From: Hymenobacter sp. J193
GTDB taxonomy: Bacteria; Bacteroidota; Bacteroidia; Cytophagales; Hymenobacteraceae
Direction: 5' to 3'
NCBI RefSeq assembly: GCF_024700075.1
Contig: NZ_JAJONE010000001.1
Location: forward strand, 744,001-808,000
DNA length: 64,000 bases
Shown here: positions 44,890-53,355 of the stretch, in pieces
Numbering within the stretch: position 1 is the first letter of the stretch
How the letters are laid out: each line of letters starts with the position of its first letter
Notes under the pieces: generated by a model
What the model saw: the letters and a program-made list of their open reading frames with translations, nothing else
What the model was told of the DNA's origin: nothing
Database searches by the model: none
Translations under genes and position numbers: made by a program

Positions 44890-46483
44890 GTGGCTGTTGC
44901 AGAACTCGTTTCGTTCGGCTCTTTTTCCAGCCCGTTACTGTGCGAGTTTCCATCTGTGCGTCAAGGTCGGGCAGTTGAGCTATACTAGCGCCTGGCAGCG
45001 GCCAGTAATGGCTGTGGCAGGGCCATGGTCAGGCTCACTTGCCGGTTGGGCCGGTACTTAAGCAGCTTTTTCAGGTTGTAGGCTACGGCCGTGAGCAGCA
45101 TCGTCTTGTGGGCTCCGGCCTGGCCGCGCACGTTCATCCGGCGTAGGCCGTAGTGATGGAGCAGATTCCCGAAGACGGGCTCCACCGTGCCCTGGCGCAC
45201 CCGGCGCATGTGTTGGCCCCGGCGGCTTTGCTGGCGCTGCCAGGCCCGGCGGTACGGCTCGTCGTAGAGCGTGCGGGTGAGCTGCTTGCGCTTGGCCCCG
45301 GGCACGCAGGTGGGCTTGAGCGGGCACTGCTGGCAGTCCGAGCAGGTGGCCCAGTAGATCTTCAGCCCGGTGCCGTCAGCCGAGGTGTCGTACTTACGAA
45401 ACGAGAGGACCTTGCCGGCGGCACAGGTGTAGTCATCGGTTGAGGCCCGGTAGGTAAAGCCCTCGATAGCGGCCTTATAGCGGCCAAAAACCGGGATCCA
45501 GGCCGTCACCTGCTGGGCTTCGAGCAGGGCGTAGTTGGTGCCGTTGGCGTAGCCCGCATCGGCCAGCAGCTCCTGCATGCGCAGCTGCTGGGACCGTAAC
45601 CGTTGCTGCAGGCCGGTGAGTAAGCGGGGTAGGTGCAGGCTGTCGCGACTATCGGCGAAATCGGCCTGCACGTGGCTGATCACGCCCTTAGCCGTGTCCA
45701 CGGCCAGGCTGCAGAGGTAGTTCAGGGCCCGGGCTTTGCCGGGCTTGATGGAGATGCGCGCGTCGGGGTCGGTGGGGCTGTAGTGGGTCTTGTTGCTGAG
45801 CAAGCGGGCTTTTTCGTGCTGCGCGCCGGGTACGCTGGAGTGGGTGGCGAGCCGGGCCTGGTGAGCGGCCAGGTTGCGCAGCTGGTGGGCCGGAGCCGTC
45901 ACCACGGACGCAGCCGGCGCGGTAGCCGCCTCGTCCGTGGCCAGAAAGGGACTTTTGACACCCGTTGTCCTCTTTTCCAGCACCGTTTCCAAGGAAGCAT
46001 TGGCCTTGACGGGCGCCGAGTCGACGGCCTGCGTGTCGCCGGCGACCAGGCCCCGGGCCACGCACTGGGCAAAGACGTGGTCGAACAGGCGCTCGAAGAC
46101 CGCGGCCGGAAAGAGCTGCCGCGTGCGGCTCACCGTGGAATGCCAGGGCAATTCCTCGTCCACCTCGTAGCCCAGAAACAACAAGATGTCGAGCCGCAGG
46201 GCGCAGTGTTCGACCAGGCGGCGGTCGCTGACCAGGTTTTCCAGCCGGCCCACCAGCACGAGCTTGAAGAACACGACCGGGTCCAAAGAGGGCTGGCCTG
46301 TGTGGCTGTACAGCGTCCGGGTCTCGTCGTAGAGAAACGACCAGTCGACGAGCTCGGCCAGCCGGCGGTACAGATTATGGCGCGGCACCCGCTCACTGAG
46401 CCGAAAGTGGGTCACCTCTTTGTCGAGAAACGGCTTCTTGCCTTGCATCTTCCCTGTACGAACCCGGGTTCTGCAACAGCCAC
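44890..46483 (-). mobile_element. IS1182-family insertion sequence, 1,594 bp
   Basis: Perfect 16-bp terminal inverted repeats GTGGCTGTTGCAGAAC at 44890-44905 and (reverse complement) 46468-46483, with weaker match continuing for about 10 more bases. The element carries one full-length transposase and sits in a GH92 gene in the same transcriptional direction. It appears complete and potentially mobile. Confidence 0.93.
44985..46448 (-). CDS. IS1182-family transposase
   Basis: The 487-aa DDE transposase has the DUF772 N-terminal domain (about 20-120; DWSFLYDETRTLYSHTGQPSLDPVVFFKLVLVG split by two conserved blocks) and the C-terminal DDE domain. Candidate catalytic acids are the Asp in GDTQAVDSAPVKAN, the Asp in LLADAGYANG and the Glu in TVEPVFGNL. 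A Cys-rich stretch (CSDCQQCPLKPTC) precedes the last part, as in the family. It starts 35 nt inside the right inverted repeat and shows no frameshift. Confidence 0.95.
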   Translation of the reverse strand: MQGKKPFLDKEVTHFRLSERVPRHNLYRRLAELVDWSFLYDETRTLYSHTGQPSLDPVVFFKLVLVGRLENLVSDRRLVEHCALRLDILLFLGYEVDEELPWHSTVSRTRQLFPAAVFERLFDHVFAQCVARGLVAGDTQAVDSAPVKANASLETVLEKRTTGVKSPFLATDEAATAPAASVVTAPAHQLRNLAAHQARLATHSSVPGAQHEKARLLSNKTHYSPTDPDARISIKPGKARALNYLCSLAVDTAKGVISHVQADFADSRDSLHLPRLLTGLQQRLRSQQLRMQELLADAGYANGTNYALLEAQQVTAWIPVFGRYKAAIEGFTYRASTDDYTCAAGKVLSFRKYDTSADGTGLKIYWATCSDCQQCPLKPTCVPGAKRKQLTRTLYDEPYRRAWQRQQSRRGQHMRRVRQGTVEPVFGNLLHHYGLRRMNVRGQAGAHKTMLLTAVAYNLKKLLKYRPNRQVSLTMALPQPLLAAARR

Positions 46484-47320
46484 GGTGGTGCTGCTGAACT
46501 CGTGGTCGAACTCGATGATGAAGTAATTCTTGAAGTTCTGGGGCACGCCGCCACTGTTGCGGGTGGTGTAGCCGATGATGCGGCGCTGCTGGGGCAGCAC
46601 CTGCACGTGGGAGCCTTTATCAAGGGCGTCGAGCACCACGTAGGCGCTGTCGGTTTTGGGGAAGGTAAAGCGGAAGCGGGCGGCGCGCTCGGTGGGCGTC
46701 AGCTCGGTGGTGATGTCGTGGTCGGCCAGGTACACGCGGTAGTAGTAGGGCGTCACCACCTCGGCCTTGTGTGAAAACCAGCTGGCCCGCTCCTCTTCCT
46801 CAAAGCGCAGCTTGCCGGTGATGGGCATGAGGGCAAACTGCCCGTAGTCGTTCATCCAGGGCGAAGGCTGATGCGTCTGCTTGAAGCCCTTGAGCTTATC
46901 GGCCGAGTACTGGTAGGCCCAGCCGCTGCCCATGTTGCCCGTTTGCGGCAGCCAGAAGTTCATACCCCAGGGCCGCGCAATGGCCGGGTAAGTATTGCCA
47001 TTGGAAAGGCTTGGCTTGGAGTCCGTGCCCATCAGCGGATTTACCAGACTGGCAAAGTCAGTGGGCTGGGCATGCGTAAAAAAAGGAAGAACTACGAGCA
47101 GGAATACGGCGAGGTAGCGGTTCATCAGCTTCAGTCGGAGGATGCGTTGAGGGCGGGAATATAGGGAGTTGAATGCGCTTGTTTGCGTAGTTCTGCTTTG
47201 AAAGGCGATTGGAACGACTGCTTCGACGTAACTTCGTGGGCGGCATGCCCGGCAGCTTACGGGCCGACTCCTGCCCTTCTCTTCTGCTTTTTCCGGCCCA
47301 TTCTTGGCCGTTTTGCCTGC

Positions 47321-50300
47321 ATGAAAATTCTCCGCGTCCGCTTCTGCAACCTCAACTCCCTGCGCGGCGAGCATACCGTTGATTTCAGCCAGAGTCCGCT
47401 GGTCGATGCGGGGCTGTTTGCCATTACGGGAGCCACGGGAGCGGGCAAAACCACCATCCTCGACGCCATTACGCTGGCCCTCTACGGCCAGGTGCCCCGC
47501 CACGAATCCACCGGCCCCGAGCAGGTGATGAGCCACGGCACGGGCGAGAGCTGGGCCGAAGTGGAGTTTGAAGTCAACGGCCAGCAGTACCGGTCCAAGT
47601 GGGGACAGTACCGGGCCCGCAAGCGCCCCGAGGGCAAGCTGCAGGACCCGCGCATGGAGCTGAGTGAGCGAAAGCAAGCTGAAGACGGCACCGAAACCTG
47701 GGAGTTTCTGGAAACTTATAAGTCGAAGGTGCCCCCGCGAATAGCCGAGCTGAGCGGGCTGGAGTACCGGCAGTTTCTGCGCTCGGTGCTCCTGGCCCAG
47801 GGCGACTTCACTCGCTTTCTGAAAGCGCCGGCCGGCGAGCGGGCCCAGTTGCTGGAGAAGATTACCGACACCCGGAAGTACTCCGACATCTCCCGCGCGG
47901 CCTTCGAGCGGGCCAAGCAGGAAACCCAGCAGGTAGAGCAGCTGCGCACCGGGCTGGCCGGCGTGGCCCTGCTGTCGGCGGAGGAAGTAGCGTTTCTGGA
48001 AGGCGAAGTTCAGGCCCTGACGCAGCAGCTTCAGGCAGCCACTGCCACCCAGGAGCAGCTGCAGGAGGCGCGTCAGTGGCACCTGCGCCTGCGGGAGCTG
48101 AGCGAAAAGCTGCACGGCAGCCGGCAGCGCCAGCAGCAGCTGGCCGCCCAGGCCGAAACCCTCACTCCGCTCCGCCAGCGCCTGGACCTGCACCAGCAGG
48201 CTGCCCCCTTCGCCACCGACTACGCCCTGCTGCGCCGCACCGATGAGCAGCTGGCGCGCCTGCAGCAGGAAGCGGCGCAGCTGCAGGAACAGTTGCCGCA
48301 GCTGGAAGAGCGCCGCACCGCCGCCGAAACGGCCCGAAACCAGGCTCATCAAGCTCACACACAAGCCAAAGCCGCCCAGGAAATCCAGGAGCCCCGGCTC
48401 CGGGAAGCCGAACAGCTGGACTTGCTGATGACCGAGGCCCGGCGGCAGCTGCTACAGGGCAAGGCAGAGTACGAGGAGAAAAACGAGCAGTGCAAGCGCC
48501 TGAAAGCAGCAGCTGAGTTGGCCGGCAAACGGGCGGGCACTTTGCAGGACCAGGTCAGGGAAACCGAAAAGTGGCTGCTACTGAATACCGTGGTAAGTGA
48601 GCTGGCCACCGACCTGCCCGAGCTTTCGGCCAACCTGCAGCAATGGGCCGGCTTGAAGTCTTCCCTTGGCCAGCTGAGCCAGCGCCTGCACGAAGCCCGG
48701 CAGCGCCAGCAGCAGGCCGCCACCGAAGCCGCCACCCAGCAAAAAGCGGCCGAGGCGGCCCGCCAGCTGCTGCGGGAGCATACTGCCCGCTTTGAGAAAG
48801 CCTGCCAGGCCCGCGACGAATGGCTTCTGCGCCTGCGCTACCACGTGGGCAGCCTGCAGCAGGAACAGGAGCGCGAGCAGCAGCACTGGGACGACCTGCG
48901 GCGCAGCCTGCAAATGCAGCAGCTTATTCTCTCGCACTCCGATACGCGCCTGCTGCTGGAAGCGGGCCAGCCCTGCCCGGTGTGCGGAGCCACGGAGCAT
49001 CCATACGTGGCCGGCGTGCTGGGCGTGAGCGAAGACGCATTTCAGCGCGACCGGCAGCGGGAAGAAGAACTCAGCCAACGGGTCAGGGCCCTGGGCACGC
49101 GCTTCAACCGGCTAAATACCTACGTGACCATGCTGGAGCAAACGGGCCCCGAGCCTGCTGCCCCCACCGGAACCATTCAGCTGGTGCCCGAAACCACTGA
49201 GAAAAGCGCCGCCGAGGAAGTAAAGGCCCTGGTGCAGATCCTGCGCGAGCTGCGCGACCAGCTCACCAGCGCCGACCAGCGCGTGCAGCAGGCGCTGGTG
49301 CAGCAGGAAGCGGCCACCCGTCAGCACCAGACCTACGCCGAGGAAGCCGGTAAGCTGGCCCGGGAATTGGCCGATGCCGAAGACCAGGTACAACCCGTTC
49401 GGGCTACCATTCAAAGCCAGGCTCAGTACTTCAGTTTGCCGTTCACCAACGAAAACGGGCAGGCGCTGATGGAGCTGGCGCGCCAGCGCATCACGGAGTT
49501 CGACCAGAAAGGAAAGCAGCTCAGCGAAGCCAAACAGGAACTGGGCGGCGTGAGCGTGGAAGCGGCCAAAGCCGAAGCCGACCAGCAGGAGCTGCAGGCC
49601 TGGCTTAAAATCCGCAAGCAAGGTCTCGTGGAGCAGCACAACGCCATCCAGCTTCAGCAGCAGCGGCGCCAGGAGCTGCTGCCCGACGCCGACGTGGCCC
49701 GGGCGCGGGAGCAGCTGGAAGCGGCCGTGCGCACCGCCGAGCAGTTGCTACGCCAGGCCGAGCAGCAGCTTCAGCAGCACGAAACTGCCCGCACGGTGGC
49801 CACCAGCACGCTGCAGCAGCGCCAGCAGGAAACCCAGCGGCAGCAGGATGCCCGGCAGCAGCAGCACACGGCGCTGGTAGCCGGCCTCGCCGCTGCCGGC
49901 CTCGCCCCAGACCCGGCCACGCTACCGGCCCTTCTGCTGCCGGAAGCGGAAGCCGGGACGCTGCAAAGCCAGTTGCGCCGCCACGAGCAGGACGTAGCCC
50001 TGGCAGAGCAAACTATCCGGGAAACCACTGAGCTGATGGGCAAGGAAGAATTTCGCGCCCTCACCCCGGAGCCGCTGGAGGTTATTGAACACCAGCTGGC
50101 CAGCGGCAACCAGCAGCTGGCACAGCTCAATCAGCAGCTGGGCCAGCGACAGGAGCGGCTAAGTGCCCACCAGGCCGGGCAGGAGCGCCACGCGGCACTG
50201 GCAGCGGCGCTGGAAAAGCAGCAGCAGGAAGCCCGCCGCTGGCGGCAGCTGGCCGAAGTCATTGGCTCGGCCGATGGCAAGAAGTTCAGCGAGTTTGCCC

Positions 50301-50752
50301 AGGGCCTTACTTTGGCCCGCCTCGTGGACCTGGCCAACCGCCACCTGCACCGCTTCACCGACCGGTACCGCATTCTGCGCAACCCCGAGCAGCACCTCGA
50401 CCTGCTCATTCAGGACGAATACCAGGCCGGTGCCGTGCGCTCCATGAATTCCCTGTCGGGTGGGGAGAGCTTCCTGGTGAGCCTGGCCCTGGCCTTGGGC
50501 CTTTCGGAGCTGGCAGGCCGCAAAACCCAGATTGACACGCTTTTCATTGACGAAGGCTTCGGCACGCTCGACCCCGACACGCTGGATGTGGCCCTCTCGG
50601 CGCTGGAGATGCTGCAGGGCACGGGCAAAACTATCGGTATCATCTCCCATGTGGAGGCCCTGAAGGAGCGCGTCACCACCCAAATCAACGTGCGGAAAGG
50701 CGCGGGCGGCGTCAGCACCCTGCAGGTGCTGGGGTTTGGGGAGGAAATATAG
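47321..50752 (+). CDS. sbcC: SbcC/Rad50-family exonuclease subunit
   Basis: SMC-like ATPase which with SbcD (Mre11) cuts hairpins and processes DNA ends. The 1,143-aa product (ATG at 47321, MKILRVRF) has Walker A GATGAGKTTIL about residue 33, two long Gln/Glu/Ala-rich coiled coils, the zinc hook CPVC at residues 552-555, and the ABC signature NSLSGGESFLVS with Walker B FIDEGFGTLD near the C-terminus. No sbcD gene lies on either side in this window. The reading frame opens further upstream but the MKILRVRF start matches the family. Confidence 0.95.
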   Translation: MKILRVRFCNLNSLRGEHTVDFSQSPLVDAGLFAITGATGAGKTTILDAITLALYGQVPRHESTGPEQVMSHGTGESWAEVEFEVNGQQYRSKWGQYRARKRPEGKLQDPRMELSERKQAEDGTETWEFLETYKSKVPPRIAELSGLEYRQFLRSVLLAQGDFTRFLKAPAGERAQLLEKITDTRKYSDISRAAFERAKQETQQVEQLRTGLAGVALLSAEEVAFLEGEVQALTQQLQAATATQEQLQEARQWHLRLRELSEKLHGSRQRQQQLAAQAETLTPLRQRLDLHQQAAPFATDYALLRRTDEQLARLQQEAAQLQEQLPQLEERRTAAETARNQAHQAHTQAKAAQEIQEPRLREAEQLDLLMTEARRQLLQGKAEYEEKNEQCKRLKAAAELAGKRAGTLQDQVRETEKWLLLNTVVSELATDLPELSANLQQWAGLKSSLGQLSQRLHEARQRQQQAATEAATQQKAAEAARQLLREHTARFEKACQARDEWLLRLRYHVGSLQQEQEREQQHWDDLRRSLQMQQLILSHSDTRLLLEAGQPCPVCGATEHPYVAGVLGVSEDAFQRDRQREEELSQRVRALGTRFNRLNTYVTMLEQTGPEPAAPTGTIQLVPETTEKSAAEEVKALVQILRELRDQLTSADQRVQQALVQQEAATRQHQTYAEEAGKLARELADAEDQVQPVRATIQSQAQYFSLPFTNENGQALMELARQRITEFDQKGKQLSEAKQELGGVSVEAAKAEADQQELQAWLKIRKQGLVEQHNAIQLQQQRRQELLPDADVARAREQLEAAVRTAEQLLRQAEQQLQQHETARTVATSTLQQRQQETQRQQDARQQQHTALVAGLAAAGLAPDPATLPALLLPEAEAGTLQSQLRRHEQDVALAEQTIRETTELMGKEEFRALTPEPLEVIEHQLASGNQQLAQLNQQLGQRQERLSAHQAGQERHAALAAALEKQQQEARRWRQLAEVIGSADGKKFSEFAQGLTLARLVDLANRHLHRFTDRYRILRNPEQHLDLLIQDEYQAGAVRSMNSLSGGESFLVSLALALGLSELAGRKTQIDTLFIDEGFGTLDPDTLDVALSALEMLQGTGKTIGIISHVEALKERVTTQINVRKGAGGVSTLQVLGFGEEI

Positions 50753-50812
50753 ACGCATCCATACTGTCAGTCTTCGTGCTGAGCTTACCGAAGCATGACT
50801 GGCATACCCTAT

Positions 50813-51880
50813 TTATCCTGCCAGGCCTCCAATTTCCCGAACTTCAGCCCAGGTCCAGTGCCGCTTCGGCTTGATGCCCGCGTAGCCCGCCCGGAAAAAG
50901 GCCACCACTTCCGCTTCCATTTCTTCCGGTGAAATCGAAGAGGCATAGATGGGCCGCTGGTCGGGGTCGGCGTAGCGCTGGGCTTTCGTGAGCTGCCGGC
51001 CATTGAGGCGCAGCAGCGGACCGGTATCGGTGATGCCGTCGAAGGACCAGCGGTGCGGACTGTTTTCCCGGGCGTTGAGTTGGGCACCAAGGCCGTCGAG
51101 CGGCAGGCGGGGCAGCGTGGGGCGGCTTTCGAGGTCAATCCAAGTGGTGTACTTGTATTCCAGCTCGTAGCGCTGCCCGTCGTACAGGCTCAGCACTATG
51201 TCAGTGCCAATGCTGGGGCTGAACAGGGCATAATACGGCAGCGGCTCCGGCGTGCGCACCACCGTCAAGCCAATTTCGGGGTAGCGCCCCACGGTGGCAA
51301 CGGGGCTTTGCACACGAGTTGCCGCCTGCTTTACGCGCCGGTACTCGGCCTCCCACGCGGCGCGGCCAAGGCCAGGATTTTCCAGGATGGGGCCGAAGCG
51401 CGGCAGAAACCAGTCGAATTTCTCTGCTGAAGCCTCGTCTTCGCGGCGCCGCCAGGCCGGGGCCCCGAATGGCTCGTAGAAGCGGGCTTTTTCCTCGGCA
51501 TTCAGCCAGCACACCAGCTGCAGAGCCTGGTCGGCGAGCGGGCTCTGCCAATCGATTTCGCGGAAGTCGCCCAGAGTAGCTGCCAGGCGCAGCAGTTCGT
51601 CGTAGCGCAGCGCCAGCGCCGGATTCAGCCACGCCCACACGCCCAAGAACCCGTCGACGTCGAAGTGGTTGGCCGTAACGTAGCTGGCCTGCGCCCAACC
51701 GGCGGCCGGCTGGCGTAGGGCACGCAGCACCGAGCCGGCGCTGGTATCATCCTGATACGCGGCCGGAGTAGGCGCCGCGCGCCAGTGCGCCAGCGTGAGG
51801 GCAGCCCGGGGCAGGATACTATCTACTACCACGGTACTGGCAGCGTGGCGGCGGGCGGCAGGAAACGCGAGAAACTCCAT
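50813..51880 (-). CDS. Conserved protein of unknown function (DUF6687-like)
   Basis: The 355-aa protein has no signal peptide. It contains TANHFDVDGFLGVWAWLNP about residue 95, where HFDVDG recalls the DxDG-type metal site of DHH-like phosphoesterases but is not sufficient for assignment. I recall similar proteins listed as DUF6687, but I could not check. It converges on sbcC with a 60-nt gap. No function is offered. Confidence 0.6.
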   Translation of the reverse strand: MEFLAFPAARRHAASTVVVDSILPRAALTLAHWRAAPTPAAYQDDTSAGSVLRALRQPAAGWAQASYVTANHFDVDGFLGVWAWLNPALALRYDELLRLAATLGDFREIDWQSPLADQALQLVCWLNAEEKARFYEPFGAPAWRRREDEASAEKFDWFLPRFGPILENPGLGRAAWEAEYRRVKQAATRVQSPVATVGRYPEIGLTVVRTPEPLPYYALFSPSIGTDIVLSLYDGQRYELEYKYTTWIDLESRPTLPRLPLDGLGAQLNARENSPHRWSFDGITDTGPLLRLNGRQLTKAQRYADPDQRPIYASSISPEEMEAEVVAFFRAGYAGIKPKRHWTWAEVREIGGLAG

Positions 51881-52434
51881 TATATATATTCAGGACGACA
51901 TCAGGGCGCAAAGAAACGGCAGCCGCCACTAAAGATGCTCCCACGCCCGGGCTTCAACCCGGGAAAGCCATTCTGGAGCTCCTGCACTTTGCGCAACGTT
52001 TCCCGGGAACAATGAGCCACTGGGCGCTTTGAAGCGGCGGTGCATTGTTCTTCCAAAATAGCTGCATAATGCAAGTTTGCGGTCGGCCCCGGTTTTTAGG
52101 ATTCTAAGCCAGCTCATACCGTACGAAGCGCCCGCACTTGCCGGGGGCCACAGCTGTTGCAGGCAGCAGCCAAAAGGTATTCAGCAGGGAATTGGTACAG
52201 TAATTGAATTACATTTTTTTACAACCCTTTCGCTGTTAGCGGCTTCTCAGGCTATTGTTCGGTTTGACTTCCTTCCGTTTTATAAAAAAAGAATACCAAA
52301 CGTTTGTTTGATTCCCGGGCATCCTCATTATATTTGATTACGCGAGATGATATAATCCCACCAATCACACGTGTTCCGCTCTCTTACCCCCATTTTCCCT
52401 TTTCCTTGTTTTCACCTTTATCTCCTCTTACCGC
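51881..52434. other. 554-nt divergent intergenic region
   Basis: Between the DUF6687-like gene (-) and a secreted protein gene (+). Contains two CCCGGG blocks 6 nt apart (51946-51963), a hairpin with GAACAATG/CATTGTTC outer arms (52007-52014, 52043-52050) and CGCTT/AAGCG inner arms, an AT-rich tract about 52195-52280 and a -7 box near 52329. No gene. Confidence 0.6.
52329..52336 (+). promoter_or_regulatory. -7 box of the 149-aa secreted protein gene
   Basis: TATATTTG matches TAnnTTTG, 98 nt before the ATG at 52435, leaving a long pyrimidine-rich leader. Confidence 0.5.
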
Positions 52435-52884
52435 ATGCAAACTTCTACTTCCGCTTTGTCTAAACGTGGCCTGCAACTTCTGCGCGTAGCGGGTCTTTTG
52501 CTGATTATGCTGGCGTTTCGGCCCGCAACGGCGCAGGCCCAAACCTGGATGGTATCTACCGATGCCTATATCCGCCTGGGGGTGATGGATAAATATGGCG
52601 TATTGGGCACTTACACCGCCAAGTTCGTGGTCACCAGCGAGTCGACCGGCAAGGAATATATCCTGGTAAAGGATATTGAGAAAGGCCAGAACGGCGCCGA
52701 CGTTATGTACCCGGCCGACCCCACCAACGGTGACTATTTCAAGTCGGAGGCAGGCGAGGCGGCCAAATCCACGCCGGGGCGCTACACCTGGGCCTGCATG
52801 GTGGCCGGCAAAAAAGTAGTGGGCGGGCGCTTTGAGTTCCCGACGACGACCAATGACGTAACGGTAGTCGAAAAACGAAAATAA
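52435..52884 (+). CDS. Secreted protein of unknown function, 149 aa
   Basis: Signal peptide with a long basic start (MQTSTSALSKRGLQLLR) and hydrophobic core, cut near AQAQ-TW (about 36). The mature 113 residues look beta-rich (YIRLGVMDKYGVLGTYTAKFVV; TPGRYTWACMVAGKKVVGGRFEF), with an immunoglobulin-like rhythm. No known domain recognised. Followed by its own terminator, so it is a single-gene transcript. Confidence 0.75.
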   Translation: MQTSTSALSKRGLQLLRVAGLLLIMLAFRPATAQAQTWMVSTDAYIRLGVMDKYGVLGTYTAKFVVTSESTGKEYILVKDIEKGQNGADVMYPADPTNGDYFKSEAGEAAKSTPGRYTWACMVAGKKVVGGRFEFPTTTNDVTVVEKRK

Positions 52885-52907
52885 CCCTGCGGTTCTTCCG
52901 TATAGGA

Positions 52908-52939
52908 GCGTCCGGTGCAGCTTGCGCCGGACGCTTTTT
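52908..52939 (+). terminator. Terminator between secreted protein gene and trxA
   Basis: 8-bp stem GCGTCCGG (52908-52915) with CCGGACGC (52927-52934), 11-nt loop, then TTTTT; ends 21 nt before the trxA start. Confidence 0.75.
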
Positions 52940-52959
52940 CGTTTTCAACACTTACTGCC

Positions 52960-53265
52960 ATGCCTAAAAAGTCCTTCACCGAACTCATCAACAGCCCCGG
53001 CATGCCGGTATTGGTCGATTTTTACGCCGACTGGTGCGGGCCGTGCAAAACCATGGCGCCCATTCTGCAGCAGGTGGCCGCTGACTACCAGGGAAAGCTG
53101 AAAATCATCAAAGTGGATGTAGACCGCAACCAGGCCGCAGCTCAGCAGTTCCGGGTGCAAAGCATTCCTACGCTTATTCTGTTTCATAAAGGGCAGCCGG
53201 TGTGGCGGCAGGCGGGCGTGGTGCCAGCCCAGCAGCTGGCACAGGTGATGCAGCCTTATTTATAG
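52960..53265 (+). CDS. trxA: Thioredoxin
   Basis: Cytoplasmic disulfide reductase, 101 aa (ATG at 52960, MPKKSFTEL). It has the active site WCGPC (about residues 27-31, in DFYADWCGPCKTMAP), the cis-Pro SIPTLILF and the normal length. No signal peptide. It stands between two terminator- or promoter-bounded units, so probably has its own promoter in the short gap that also holds the upstream terminator. Confidence 0.95.
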   Translation: MPKKSFTELINSPGMPVLVDFYADWCGPCKTMAPILQQVAADYQGKLKIIKVDVDRNQAAAQQFRVQSIPTLILFHKGQPVWRQAGVVPAQQLAQVMQPYL

Positions 53266-53316
53266 TCTTTTCCAAAGAAGCAGGTTTGCTATACTGCCCG
53301 GCGCGGTCGGGGCGTT

Positions 53317-53324
53317 TACCTTTG
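53317..53324 (+). promoter_or_regulatory. -7 box of the second TonB receptor
   Basis: TACCTTTG matches TAnnTTTG, 31 nt before the ATG at 53356. This spacing equals that of other promoters here and supports 53356 as the true start. Confidence 0.6.
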
Positions 53325-53355
53325 TGCCTGTTTGGTGGGTTATAGCTTGGTGCTG

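Larger units (their letters stand above)
43251..47125 (-). pseudogene. GH92 alpha-1,2-mannosidase gene interrupted by an IS1182-type element
   Basis: The N-terminal part (ATG at 47125, MNRYLAVFLL, signal peptide cut near THAQ-PT) encodes NPLMGTDSKPSLSNGNTYPA and GYTTRNSGGVPQ; the C-terminal part resumes at 44889 and carries the catalytic-domain GDEDNGQTSAWYVFSALGFYPVCP. Together they would be a 758-aa secreted Ca2+-dependent GH92 mannosidase, the normal length. The coding sequence is cut after codons for EFSST by a 1,594-bp insertion. Deleting the insertion plus one GGTG copy gives EFDHEFSSTTIYLDKTLYV in frame. The break is recent, as both halves are otherwise intact. The truncated N-terminal part reads 26 codons into the element before a stop. 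Confidence 0.93.

Noticed and set aside
44886..44892. Seven-base target duplication GGTGGTG for the IS
   Set aside because: It would make the element ends asymmetric; four bases give perfect 16-bp terminal repeats and restore the codons.
47126..48364. Long minus-strand extension upstream of the GH92 start, running through sbcC
   Set aside because: The GH92 signal peptide starts at 47125 and the upstream part is antisense to sbcC coiled-coil codons.
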